A stretch of 35,964 nt of DNA from CAZWKX01 sp964633975 (lineage in GTDB: Bacteria; Actinomycetota; Acidimicrobiia; Spongiisociales; UBA11373). Each line of letters begins with the position of its first letter. Position 1 is the first letter of the stretch. Of the stretch, positions 14,719-23,463 are shown one piece after another. The stretch is taken from assembly GCA_964633975.1 (NCBI GenBank), contig CAZWKX010000022.1, positions 1 through 35,964 of the forward strand. The letters run 5' to 3'. The position numbers were made by a program, and so were the translations under genes. The notes below the pieces were generated by a model that saw only the letters and a program-made list of their open reading frames with translations, did no database searches and was not told the origin of the DNA.

Positions 14719-15210
14719 GTGCCACGTTCGCACTTTCGCGTCTTCGTGGGTGACCTTCTCCAGGATCCCGGTCGGCGTCGCCGAGAGCACGTTGGGGGTC
14801 TGGTCGATTGGGCTCTCGACCTGGCCTGCCTCGATGAGAAGACGCCCGTGTCGGCCGATCTCATGCTCGAAGGGACGTCCGGCGGCGTGTTTGTCACGGG
14901 CCGGGTGGAGGCAGTGGTGCGGTATACGTGCAATCGTTGCCTCGCCGAGTGGTCGGAGGCGGTGGCGGTCGACTTGTCCGAGCTGCTGGGTGGCGAAGGC
15001 GACTACCCGCTGGACGGCAACGAGGCCGACCTGGAGGCGCCCCTGCGCGACACGGTCCTCCTGGCGCTTCCGCTGCTGCCGCTATGCCGTCCCGACTGCC
15101 TTGGACTTTGCAGTACGTGCGGCGCCGACTTGAATACTGGCTCCTGTCCGGGGCACGACGACGAGCCGGAGTCGCCCTTTGCGGCTCTCCGTCATCTGCT
15201 AGAACCTTGA
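14719..15210 (+). CDS. DUF177 (YceD-like) protein
   Basis: The 163-residue protein is of the DUF177/YceD family, coded directly upstream of rpmF in most bacteria and implicated in large-subunit rRNA metabolism. Visible cysteines are CNRCL in the middle, CRPDCLGLCSTCG near the end and one more in TGSCPGHDD, a likely metal-binding set. I chose GTG at 14719 rather than the frame opening at 14668 because the -10 TACAAT precedes it by six bases and homology begins there. rpmF follows after 24 bases. Confidence 0.88.
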   Translation: MPRSHFRVFVGDLLQDPGRRRREHVGGLVDWALDLACLDEKTPVSADLMLEGTSGGVFVTGRVEAVVRYTCNRCLAEWSEAVAVDLSELLGGEGDYPLDGNEADLEAPLRDTVLLALPLLPLCRPDCLGLCSTCGADLNTGSCPGHDDEPESPFAALRHLLEP

Positions 15211-15234
15211 AGTCGAGACCGAGGAAGGCGCGCC

Positions 15235-15408
15235 ATGGCCGTCCCGAAGAAGAAGATGTCCCGCTCCCGGACCCGGCAGCGGAAGGCGCACTGGAAGGTG
15301 AGCAGGCAGAACACCTCGCCTTGCCCTCAGTGCGGTGCTGCCAAGCTCTCACACCGGGCGTGCCCGGAATGTGGGACCTACGAGGGCCGGGAGATCTTTT
15401 CGAGCTAG
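15235..15408 (+). CDS. rpmF: 50S ribosomal protein L32
   Basis: A 57-residue protein, MAVPKKKMSRSRTRQRKAHW and onward, is unmistakably L32. CPQCG and CPECG form the zinc-ribbon of the cysteine-containing form. GAGGAAGG precedes the ATG. It lies between the DUF177 gene and plsX, the classic bacterial order, and is short enough to be missed by length filters. Confidence 0.96.
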   Translation: MAVPKKKMSRSRTRQRKAHWKVSRQNTSPCPQCGAAKLSHRACPECGTYEGREIFSS

Positions 15409-15418
15409 AGGCCTGCTG

Positions 15419-16402
15419 ATGGCCCGCATTGCCCTCGACGCCATGGGCGGCGACCTGGCACCGCTCGAGACCGTGATAGGAGCGGGCGATGCCGCCGCCG
15501 CCGGGGTAGATGTCGTGCTCGTCGGGGACTCCGGCGTGATCGGCCGGATCCTCGATGAGGAGGATCTCGATTTGCCGGTCGTCGACGCCCCCGAAGTCAT
15601 CACGATGGATGAGTCCCCTTCTGCGGGCATCCGCCGCAAAAAGCGGGCATCGGTGACGGTAGCTGCACGCATGGTTGCCGACGGTGAGGCCACCGGCATG
15701 GTGTCGGCCGGATCGACCGGTGCAGCGCTCGCCGCGGCGGCGATCATCATCGGGCGCATCGACGGCGTGTCGCGCCCGGCGATTGCCACGATCATCCCCA
15801 CGGACAGCCCGACCGTGATCCTCGATGTCGGGGCCAATCTCGAGGTCGGGGCGAAACACCTCGTCCAGTTCGCCATCATGGGCTCGGTGATGGCCCGCGT
15901 GTACCTCGGTGTGGAGAGGCCGCGGGTCGGGCTGCTGAACATTGGCGAAGAGGCGGGCAAGGGCCGGGATCTCGAGAGGAACGCCTACACGGCTCTCGAG
16001 GCTGCCCCGATCGACTTCATTGGGAACGTCGAGGGCCGCGATATTGGAGAGGGCAGGGCCGACGTCATCGTCACGGACGGATTCACCGGCAACGTGCTCC
16101 TCAAGGCCGTGGAGGCGACGGCTCGCACGGTGGGACGCCTTGTGGCCGATGCTCTCTCGTCGCCGGGCGAGCAGGAGGTGCAGGACGCGGTGCGCCTCGT
16201 CCTGCCGCATCTCTTGGCCGTTCGGCAGAAGCTCGACCCGGAGGCCTACGGTGGTGCTCACCTGCTTGGAGTCCGGGGTACGGTGGTGATCGGGCATGGA
16301 TCCTCCTCCCGGGTGGCCATCGCCAACGCGCTTCGGATGGCGGCCGAGGGAGCGGAGCAGGGCCTGGTGGACATGATCGAAGAAGGGATAGAGCGTGGCT
16401 GA
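15419..16402 (+). CDS. plsX: phosphate acyltransferase PlsX
   Basis: The 327-residue enzyme makes acyl-phosphate from acyl-ACP, the first step of phospholipid synthesis by the PlsX/PlsY route. MARIALDAMGGDLAPLETV, SAGSTGAALAAA, the segment PTVILDVGANLEVGAKHL, and IVTDGFTGNVLLKAVE are family signatures. The ATG at 15419 is eleven bases after the rpmF stop. The end overlaps rnc by eight bases. Confidence 0.95.
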   Translation: MARIALDAMGGDLAPLETVIGAGDAAAAGVDVVLVGDSGVIGRILDEEDLDLPVVDAPEVITMDESPSAGIRRKKRASVTVAARMVADGEATGMVSAGSTGAALAAAAIIIGRIDGVSRPAIATIIPTDSPTVILDVGANLEVGAKHLVQFAIMGSVMARVYLGVERPRVGLLNIGEEAGKGRDLERNAYTALEAAPIDFIGNVEGRDIGEGRADVIVTDGFTGNVLLKAVEATARTVGRLVADALSSPGEQEVQDAVRLVLPHLLAVRQKLDPEAYGGAHLLGVRGTVVIGHGSSSRVAIANALRMAAEGAEQGLVDMIEEGIERG

Positions 16403-17075
16403 AGCCGTGGAAACCGAGCTCGAGAGGAACCTCGGGTACACGTACAAGGACCGGGCTCTGTTCCGCAGGGCTCTGAGCCATCGCTCTCGGGCACCTGAGG
16501 AATCCAACGAGCGCCTCGAGTTCCTCGGTGATGCCGTGCTCACCTTTGTGGTCACCGCCGCCCTCTACGACCATTCGGACCTCGATGAGGGGGAGATGAC
16601 GAAGGTCCGGGTTTCCTTGGTGAATCGGGCGTCGCTGGTGGAAGTGGCCCGCAGCATCGACGTCGGGGATTCGGTAAGGCTCGGCAGCGGCGAGGAGCAG
16701 GCCGGAGGGCGGCGCAAGGCATCGATCCTGGCCGACACGATGGAGGCGCTCCTGGGCGCCCTCTATCTCGACGGAGGCCTGGAGGAGGCCTGGCGTGTCA
16801 TCCTGAAGCACTGGGAGCCGCTGATTGCGGTTCGAATCACCTCTCCGGGCGAGCACGACTACAAGACTCGGCTCCAGGAGGTGCTGGCCAAGGCGGGCCG
16901 GTATCCCGAGTACTCGGTGAAGGCGGGCGGTCCCGAGCACGCCCGCGTCTTCACTGCATCGGTGGGCGATGGTGAGAACCAGCTCGGTCATGGAATGGGC
17001 ACCTCGAAGAAGCGGGCCGAGCAGGAAGCCGCACGTCGGGCACTTTTGATGCTGCCGGACGACGTCGATGCCTGA
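16395..17075 (+). CDS. rnc: ribonuclease III
   Basis: The 226-residue enzyme cuts double-stranded RNA, including rRNA precursors. The signature NERLEFLGDAVLTFVV near residue 40 and DTMEALLGALYLDGG near 117 carry the metal-binding acidic residues. From about residue 155 a double-stranded-RNA-binding domain follows (DYKTRLQEVLAKAGRYPEYS, ending with SKKRAEQEAARRAL). The start is GTG at 16395, overlapping plsX. mutM overlaps the end by eight bases. Confidence 0.96.
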   Translation: MAEAVETELERNLGYTYKDRALFRRALSHRSRAPEESNERLEFLGDAVLTFVVTAALYDHSDLDEGEMTKVRVSLVNRASLVEVARSIDVGDSVRLGSGEEQAGGRRKASILADTMEALLGALYLDGGLEEAWRVILKHWEPLIAVRITSPGEHDYKTRLQEVLAKAGRYPEYSVKAGGPEHARVFTASVGDGENQLGHGMGTSKKRAEQEAARRALLMLPDDVDA

Positions 17076-17892
17076 GCTTCCGGAGGTCGAGCTCACCCGT
17101 CGTCACCTGGCTCCGATCCTCCGCGGCGCCGTGGTCGAGCACGCCGAGGTGAGGCACGAGCGCATGTTGCGCCGTCAGCCGCCGGGCCCGGGCTTCTGCT
17201 CGCTTCTCGTCGGGCGGCGGATCGAAGCCGCCGATCGACGCGGCAAGCTTCTTTTGTTCCCGCTCGACGACGGCCGGATCTGGGTCGTGCATCTGGGCAT
17301 GTCCGGCCGGCTTGCCGTGGACGGGGCTGCCGCCGGCCCGCACGTTCGGGTCGTCGTGCGGCTGCGGGGCGGGCCGGATCTGCTCTTTGTGGATCCGCGG
17401 ACTTTCGGTTTCACCGCGGTGTTGACCGCCGAGCAGCTACAAGCGGGCCCGGCGGCACATCTTGGGCCCGATGCTCTTGAGGAGCTTCCGACGGTCGATG
17501 AGATCGCGGGGGCCTTGGCCGGCCGCGGTGCTCCTCTCAAGGCCGTGCTGCTCGATCAGGGGGTCTTTGCCGGTCTCGGGAACATCTATGCCGACGAGGT
17601 GCTGTTTCGTGCCCGTCTGCTGCCGGACAGACCGGCGGGATCGCTGGTCCGCGAAGAGATAGCGGCGCTGCGCCGTGCGGTGCGGCCCGTGCTCGAGGAC
17701 GGACTGCGCCACGGCGGCACCAGCCTCGACGACCTCGCCTATCTCCTTCCCGATGGCCGGGCCGGGGCGTACCTCAGCCGGCTGCGGGCCTACGGTCGAG
17801 CTGGCGATCCCTGCCGCCGCTGCGGCGCCGCGATTCGGCGCACCGTGGTCAGGCAGCGCAGTGCCCACTACTGTCCGGAATGCCAGAGATGA
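17068..17892 (+). CDS. mutM: formamidopyrimidine-DNA glycosylase
   Basis: The 274-residue base-excision repair enzyme removes oxidised purines. The catalytic N-terminus is PELPEVELTRRHL, with proline 2 (after Met removal) and glutamate 3. The lysine of ADRRGKLLLFPL is the conserved catalytic base. VDPRTFGF and the helix-two-turn-helix GLGNIYADEVLFRA follow. The zinc finger is complete: CRRCGAAIRR and SAHYCPECQ. Length is normal. It overlaps rnc. Confidence 0.95.
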   Translation: MPELPEVELTRRHLAPILRGAVVEHAEVRHERMLRRQPPGPGFCSLLVGRRIEAADRRGKLLLFPLDDGRIWVVHLGMSGRLAVDGAAAGPHVRVVVRLRGGPDLLFVDPRTFGFTAVLTAEQLQAGPAAHLGPDALEELPTVDEIAGALAGRGAPLKAVLLDQGVFAGLGNIYADEVLFRARLLPDRPAGSLVREEIAALRRAVRPVLEDGLRHGGTSLDDLAYLLPDGRAGAYLSRLRAYGRAGDPCRRCGAAIRRTVVRQRSAHYCPECQR

Positions 17893-17971
17893 AGTGCCCC
17901 TTCTTTTCGTCCTCCGGCCCGGTGGCTGCTTCGCACAGGGTGTCGTCCGGCGGGACCGCTCGGATGGGACG

Positions 17972-18250
17972 GTGACCGTGCAGGCACGACGTCTCACCGT
18001 AGGCGGCCGGGTGCAGGGGGTGGGGTTCCGCTGGTCGGTGCTGTCGGAGGCGCTGCGGAGGGGTGCGGCAGGGTGGGTGCGCAACCTTCCGGACGGCCGC
18101 GTGGAGGTGTTCGTTCAGGGTGATCGGGAGACCGTGGCCGCCGTGGCCTCCTTCGTTCGTTCGGGGCCTCCGGGCTCATATGTCTCGTCGTGTGTAGAGA
18201 CCGAGGCAGCGCTCGACGAGCGGTTCTCGTCGTTCGAGATAAGGGTTTGA
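17972..18250 (+). CDS. acyP: acylphosphatase
   Basis: The 92-residue protein contains the acylphosphatase phosphate-binding loop GGRVQGVGFRWSV, with its catalytic arginine, and GWVRNLPDGRVEVFVQG, with its catalytic asparagine. It hydrolyses acyl-phosphates. I chose GTG at 17972; another GTG two codons later is equally possible, and longer starts add residues overlapping mutM. The 79 bases after mutM hold nothing recognisable. acyP directly before smc is a frequent actinobacterial order. Confidence 0.88.
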   Translation: MTVQARRLTVGGRVQGVGFRWSVLSEALRRGAAGWVRNLPDGRVEVFVQGDRETVAAVASFVRSGPPGSYVSSCVETEAALDERFSSFEIRV

Positions 18251-18292
18251 ATGTCACGCGTGTGATTCACGGGTGATAGCCTGGATCAACCA

Positions 18293-21200
18293 TTGCATCT
18301 GAAGACACTCACCCTCGTCGGCTTCAAATCGTTTGCCGATCGCACCCGCCTCGACTGTGAGCCGGGGGTCACCGTCGTCGTCGGCCCGAACGGTGCCGGC
18401 AAGTCGAACCTCGTCGATGCGGTCGCATGGGCCATGGGCTCGCAGGCGACCCGGCTTCTGCGTGCGCAGCGAATGGACGAAGTCATCTTCGCCGGGACCG
18501 CCCTGCGGCCCGCTCTGGGGCGGGCCGAGGTCTCGCTGACGTTCGATAACACCGACGGCAAGCTTCCGCTGGACCTCGCCGAGGTCACGGTCACCAGGCG
18601 CCTCTATCGCGACGGGACCTCGGACTACGAGATAAACGGGACCTCCTGCCGTCTTCTCGACATACAGGAGTTGCTGGCCGACAGCGGCGTGGGGCGTCAC
18701 CAGCACGTCATCGTGGGCCAAGGCCGGGTGGACGCCGTGCTCAACGCCGGGGTCGACGAGCACAGGGCCGTGATCGAGGAGGCCGCTGGAGTTGTGAAGC
18801 ACCGCCAGCGCCGCGACCGAGCGCTGCGCCGGCTGGAGGCCACCGATATCGATGTGCACAGGCTCCAGGACCTGCTCACCGAGCAGCAGCGGCGCATGCG
18901 GCCGTTGAAGCGCCAGGCGCGGGCCGCGGACCGCCGCGACGCCCTGCACGAGGAGTGGCGAGCCCTCCGGTTGTGGCTCGGTGGGCAGGAGCTGGGGAGG
19001 CTCGCCGACCGACGCGGTGCCGTCGCCGAGGCCACGTCGGCGGCCGAAGCTCGCCTCGCCGACGCCACGTCCGAGTTGACCGAGATCAAGATGTCGCTCT
19101 CGTCGCTGCAGCAGGTGGCCGGAGAGACGGGCATAGCCCTGCAGCGGGACACGTCGGGCGCCGCCCGCCTCGAGACGATCTGCGAGCGCCTGCGTCGCAT
19201 CGCCATGGTTGCCCGTGAGCGGCGAGTCGGTCTGCAGAGCCGGCTTGAGGGGAGCGGGCGGCGCCGTGCCGATCTCGAGGAGGAGCGTGAGGACCTACGC
19301 GCCCGCATCGCCGCGGCCGCGGACGAGGAACGTACGGCCCGAGAGATGGCGGAGCGCCACGAAGTGACGATGAGGGCGCTCGCCGACGAGGAGCGCTCGC
19401 TCGCCGAGCAAGGACGGCTTCCCGCCGAAGGGGTGGCGGCGACGCTGCGCGGCGACTTGGCCGCCTTGGAGGCCGCCGCCTCTCGCGACGAGGGCGAGAT
19501 CGTGGCCATCGAGGAGAGGCGCCGCACCGTGGCCGGCCAGATCGCCGAGGACCGCAGCGAGATGGGCCGCCTTCGCTCGGAGCATCGGGCCGCCGAAGCC
19601 GAGGCCGGGCCGGCTATGCAGGCCAGAGAGAGGGCACGCGGGCGCCGTTCAGCTGAACAGCAGGCCTTCGACTCCGCGACCGGAGAGCTTTCCGAGGCCC
19701 GTATGGCCGAGTCGGCGGCCCGGGCCCGGGTGGAAGCCCTGGAGGCCGCAATTGCCGGCATGGGCGATCCGGAGGCGCGCCGCCGGGCCGAGCGGCTGCC
19801 GGGTGTGCTGGGCCCCGTCTTTGCTCGCCTTGATGTGCCCGACGCCCGCATCGCCGCGGTGGAGGCGACTCTGGGCCGGTGGACCGACGCGCTGGCCGTC
19901 GGCGACGCCGAGGGCGTCGCCGCGTCGGCCTCGAGGTTGAAGTCGGCCGGGCTCGGCGGCATCGGGTTCGTCGCCGCCGAAGGCGCCGAGCCGCCGGCGC
20001 GGGCCGTGGCCGCGGAGGCCGGCGCCGAGGCCCTGGTCGATGTGCTCGGTCCGCGCGCCGATACCGCCCTGGCGGCGACGCTGCTGGGCGATGTCGTGCT
20101 CGTCGAAGGCTGGTCGGCCGCATGGTCGCTGGTGCAGAGGCACCCGCAGGTGCGAGCTGTCACCTCCGATGGCGACCTGGTGACCTCGTACGGGATCCTG
20201 GCCGCTCATCCCGAGGGTGCCGGCCCTGCCGCGCTCGAATCGGCCCGGGTCGATCTCGAGCGCGCCGAGGTGGAGGCTTCGCGAGCGCAGAGCCTGTTCC
20301 ATGCGGCAACACGCGGCCGTGATGGCGCAATCGAAGCCGCCGACGAGGCTGAAGCAGTCGCCGCCGCCGTCGAAGAGCGGCTGGCCGATGCCGAAGCGAG
20401 CCTGCATCGCCTGGAGCGGGACCTCGCCGAAGCGGAGGCGGAGATGGCCCGTCTGGACGCGCGGCGCGCCGCCCTCAACGAGGCGGCGGCGGCTCGCACC
20501 GAGCGGCTGGCTCGGCTCCGGCCGCAGCTCAACGCGTTCGAGGGTGAGGAGGCGGCGAGGCAGGCGGCATGGGAGTCCCTCGCTCATCGCCGTGAGGATG
20601 TGGCCACCGGGAGGGAATCGGCTAGGCGCTCCCTGGAGGAGGCGGCGGCGGCTCTGGCCGCGGCCACGGAACGGCGTCATCTGCTCGAGAGCCGGCTCGA
20701 CGAGGTGTATCGGCTGCTCACCGATCTCTCCGAGCAGCGGGTGGCCAGCTCCGATGTCGAGCACCTGGCCGAGATCGAGGAGCGGGCCCGGCGGGCGCTC
20801 GAGGCGAGTCGCGGGCACTTGGAGACTCTGCGGGAGCGCCAGCGCGATCTGCGCCGGCGCAGCGGCATCGATGATCGGCGGCTGGAGGCGATCCAAGGCC
20901 GCAAGGCCGAGCTGGAGGAGACGGTTGAAGCGGCGCGAGAGGAGCTGTCGTCGCTGGCGGTTGAGGCCGCCGAGCTGAGGGTGCGTGCCGAATCGGCCGC
21001 CGAAGGGCTGCGTCGCGATGTGGATTGTGACGAAGAGACGGTGCTGGCGGCGCCGCGGCCGCAGATCCCCGAGGATGTCGATGCCCGTGAGCACCTGGCA
21101 TCTTTGGAGGCCCAGCTGAAGCGCATCGGGCCGGTGAATCCCCTGGCTGCCGCCGAGTACCGGGAGCTTGCGGAACGCGCCGGGTTTCTCGAGGGCCAGC

Positions 21201-21724
21201 TGGCCGATCTCGAAGCCTCACGGCGTGACCTGCGCAAGGTGATCTCCGCGCTCGATGAGGAGATCGGAAGGCTCTTCAGGGAGGCGGCCGGCGAAGTGGG
21301 CCGCTACTTCGAGGAGAACACCGCTCTCCTGTTCCCCGGCGGTCGCGGCCGGCTGGCTCTCACCGATGGCGACGACCCCCTGAACTGTGGTGTGGAGATC
21401 CACGTCCAGCCTATGGGGAAGAAGATCACGCGGCTCGGCATGCTCAGCGGGGGTGAACGCTCTCTGGCCGCTCTGGCGTTTCTCTTCGCCGTGTTCCGTG
21501 CTCGTCCCAGCCCGTTCTACGTGCTGGACGAGGTTGAGGCCGCTCTCGATGACACCAATCTGCACCGCTTCATCCGCCTCGTGGGTACCCTGCGCGAGAC
21601 GTCGCAGCTGGTGATCGTCACCCATCAGCAGAACACCATGGAGGCTGCCGACATCCTCTACGGGGTGACGATTGAGCCGGGAGACACCTCCCGGGTGTTG
21701 GCCAAGCGGCTCGCCAAGGTCTAG
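18293..21724 (+). CDS. smc: chromosome segregation protein SMC
   Basis: The 1143-residue ATPase organises and helps separate chromosomes as a ring-shaped dimer. Walker A is VVVGPNGAGKSNLVDAVAWA near residue 35, with GFKSFADRT before it. Two very long coiled coils flank a hinge at about 490-620 (PGVLGPVFARLDVPDARIAA). The signature LSGGERSLAALAFL is near 1052 and Walker B FYVLDEVEAALDD near 1076. The start is TTG at 18293; TAGCCT at 18277-18282 may be its -10. ftsY follows 20 bases on. The scpA and scpB partners are not in the window. Confidence 0.95.
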   Translation: MHLKTLTLVGFKSFADRTRLDCEPGVTVVVGPNGAGKSNLVDAVAWAMGSQATRLLRAQRMDEVIFAGTALRPALGRAEVSLTFDNTDGKLPLDLAEVTVTRRLYRDGTSDYEINGTSCRLLDIQELLADSGVGRHQHVIVGQGRVDAVLNAGVDEHRAVIEEAAGVVKHRQRRDRALRRLEATDIDVHRLQDLLTEQQRRMRPLKRQARAADRRDALHEEWRALRLWLGGQELGRLADRRGAVAEATSAAEARLADATSELTEIKMSLSSLQQVAGETGIALQRDTSGAARLETICERLRRIAMVARERRVGLQSRLEGSGRRRADLEEEREDLRARIAAAADEERTAREMAERHEVTMRALADEERSLAEQGRLPAEGVAATLRGDLAALEAAASRDEGEIVAIEERRRTVAGQIAEDRSEMGRLRSEHRAAEAEAGPAMQARERARGRRSAEQQAFDSATGELSEARMAESAARARVEALEAAIAGMGDPEARRRAERLPGVLGPVFARLDVPDARIAAVEATLGRWTDALAVGDAEGVAASASRLKSAGLGGIGFVAAEGAEPPARAVAAEAGAEALVDVLGPRADTALAATLLGDVVLVEGWSAAWSLVQRHPQVRAVTSDGDLVTSYGILAAHPEGAGPAALESARVDLERAEVEASRAQSLFHAATRGRDGAIEAADEAEAVAAAVEERLADAEASLHRLERDLAEAEAEMARLDARRAALNEAAAARTERLARLRPQLNAFEGEEAARQAAWESLAHRREDVATGRESARRSLEEAAAALAAATERRHLLESRLDEVYRLLTDLSEQRVASSDVEHLAEIEERARRALEASRGHLETLRERQRDLRRRSGIDDRRLEAIQGRKAELEETVEAAREELSSLAVEAAELRVRAESAAEGLRRDVDCDEETVLAAPRPQIPEDVDAREHLASLEAQLKRIGPVNPLAAAEYRELAERAGFLEGQLADLEASRRDLRKVISALDEEIGRLFREAAGEVGRYFEENTALLFPGGRGRLALTDGDDPLNCGVEIHVQPMGKKITRLGMLSGGERSLAALAFLFAVFRARPSPFYVLDEVEAALDDTNLHRFIRLVGTLRETSQLVIVTHQQNTMEAADILYGVTIEPGDTSRVLAKRLAKV

Positions 21725-21744
21725 GCGCCGTCCAGGAGGCTTCG

Positions 21745-22743
21745 ATGGTCATCGGGATTGCCGCAGCCGTCGCGGTGGTTCTGCTGGTGGGTGTGGCCGT
21801 CCTGGTACGCCGCCGTCGCCGGGTGGTAACCGACATACGCCGTGACGCCCCCACGATCTCATCCGACATCGCCGGAGGACTCACCAAGACGCGGCGGGCC
21901 CTGGGCGGCCGGCTCTCGGGAGTTTTTGGGCGCAGCACCGACGATGCCTTCTGGGCCGAGCTCGAGGAGGTGCTCGTGGCCGCCGATGTCGGCGTGGCGG
22001 TGGCGACGTCCGTGGTCGCACGGGTGCGGGCCGGCGCCCCCGGCGACGCCGACTCGGCGCGCAGAGCGTTGCGCCGGGAGCTGGTCGGCGTCTTCGCCGG
22101 CCGCGACCGCTCGTTGGATCTGCGGGGCAGACCCTCCGTCGTGGTGGTGGTCGGTGTGAACGGGTCGGGGAAGACGACCACGATCGCCAAGCTGGCCGCG
22201 CTCATGGAGTCGGAGGGTGTGCCGCCTCTGTTGGCGGCCGCCGACACGTTCCGGGCCGCCGCCGCCGAACAGCTTCGGACCTGGGCGCAGCGGCTGTCTC
22301 TGGACATCGTATCGGGCCAGCCGGGGGCCGACCCGGCGGCGGTGGCTTTTGATGCTCTCCATGCGGCACAGGCTCGCGGGAGGGGTGTGCTGATCGTCGA
22401 CACGGCGGGGCGACTGCACGACAAGCGGAACCTGATGGACGAGCTGGGCAAGGTGGTGCGGGTCCTGAGTCGTGAGGCCGGCGTGGTGAACGAGGTGCTT
22501 CTCGTGCTCGACGGCACCACCGGCCAGAACGGAATAGCCCAGGCGCGTGCTTTCACCGAGGCCGTGGGTGTCACCGGCATCGTGATTTCCAAACTCGACG
22601 GGACGGCGCGTGGGGGCATCGCCGTGGCCATCGAGCACGAGCTGGGCATCCCGGTGAAACTCGTGGGGGTGGGTGAGAAGGTGGAGGATCTGCTTCACTT
22701 CGATGCGGAGGCGTTCGTCGACGCTCTGCTGGGAGAGAAATGA
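21745..22743 (+). CDS. ftsY: signal recognition particle receptor FtsY
   Basis: The 332-residue protein has an N-terminal transmembrane helix (residues about 2-20, VIGIAAAVAVVLLVGVAVLV), followed by arginines that place the rest inside the cell. Its NG domain has the SRP GTPase motifs VVGVNGSGKTTTIAK near 137, ADTFRAAAAEQL, VDTAGRLHDK near 219 and ISKLDGTARGG near 281. It docks ribosome-SRP complexes at the membrane together with Ffh, coded at 28376. The ATG at 21745 has AGGAGG upstream. The stop overlaps cdd (ATGA). Confidence 0.95.
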   Translation: MVIGIAAAVAVVLLVGVAVLVRRRRRVVTDIRRDAPTISSDIAGGLTKTRRALGGRLSGVFGRSTDDAFWAELEEVLVAADVGVAVATSVVARVRAGAPGDADSARRALRRELVGVFAGRDRSLDLRGRPSVVVVVGVNGSGKTTTIAKLAALMESEGVPPLLAAADTFRAAAAEQLRTWAQRLSLDIVSGQPGADPAAVAFDALHAAQARGRGVLIVDTAGRLHDKRNLMDELGKVVRVLSREAGVVNEVLLVLDGTTGQNGIAQARAFTEAVGVTGIVISKLDGTARGGIAVAIEHELGIPVKLVGVGEKVEDLLHFDAEAFVDALLGEK

Positions 22744-23126
22744 ACACCGAAGACCTCATCGCCGAAGCTCGGACCGCCGCGGCCAACGCCTACGCCCCAT
22801 ACTCGGGGTTTCGTGTCGGTGCCGTGGCCGTAGCCGCGGACGGTTCCCGATTCGTCGGCGCAAACGTGGAGAACGCTGCCTACGGCTCGACGATATGTGC
22901 GGAGGGCAGCGCAATCGCCGCCGCCGCCACCGCCGGCGTCCGCAAGCTGGACTCGGTCGCGGTCGCGTGTCTCGACACCGAGGAGGCCTTCTACCCGTGC
23001 GGCAATTGCAGGCAGCTCATGACGGAGTTCGGCGTCGAGCGGGTCGTCGTCGACGGCCCCGACGGCCCCATGGAGCACACGCTGGCCGAGATCCTGCCGC
23101 ATGCCTTCATCGTGGGGCGCGACTGA
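22740..23126 (+). CDS. cdd: cytidine deaminase
   Basis: The 128-residue zinc enzyme converts cytidine or deoxycytidine to uridine forms. The zinc and catalytic motifs are GSTICAEGSAI (C-A-E) and FYPCGNCRQLM (P-C-x-x-C), with YSGFRVGAVAV at the N-terminus. Length is typical of the small tetrameric class. The start overlaps the ftsY stop by four bases. It complements the salvage genes upp, deoA and punA on the opposite strand. Confidence 0.95.
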   Translation: MNTEDLIAEARTAAANAYAPYSGFRVGAVAVAADGSRFVGANVENAAYGSTICAEGSAIAAAATAGVRKLDSVAVACLDTEEAFYPCGNCRQLMTEFGVERVVVDGPDGPMEHTLAEILPHAFIVGRD

Positions 23127-23186
23127 GGAGATGGCGGCCTTCGATAGGACCGTCAAGCCTGGGGCTCCAAGGCCGATACACCATCT

Positions 23187-23456
23187 GTGACCACCGTCGA
23201 TTTCGCTCGCGATTGGAAGGTGACGACCGGCTACCGCGTCCTGCTCAAGGTGGCCTGGGGCCTGGTGATGTTGGCAATCGTGGGAGCCGTGATGGCGGCG
23301 CTCGACGGTGTTGCAGCCGGGTGGTGGGCCGCTGCCGGTCTAGCTGCGTTGGCTCTCCTCATGGGAGCCATGCTGCCTGAGCCGCTGCCCGCCGAAATGA
23401 TCACCGGGGGACACAACCACCTGGGTGGTCGCAGATCTTCGGGCCGAAGGCGGTAG
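23187..23456 (+). CDS. small membrane protein of unknown function
   Basis: The 89-residue protein has two hydrophobic segments, at about 21-40 (LLKVAWGLVMLAIVGAVMAA) and 46-63, and a basic arginine-rich tail. I do not recognise a family. The start is GTG at 23187, and GATACA lies six bases before it. It follows cdd after 60 bases and ends seven bases short of the convergent etfA. Confidence 0.55.
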   Translation: MTTVDFARDWKVTTGYRVLLKVAWGLVMLAIVGAVMAALDGVAAGWWAAAGLAALALLMGAMLPEPLPAEMITGGHNHLGGRRSSGRRR

Positions 23457-23463
23457 AAGCAGC

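Noticed and set aside
19649..21094. Open frame of 481 residues antisense to smc
   Set aside because: It is a shadow of the coiled-coil coding sequence, with no domain and no suitable start signal.
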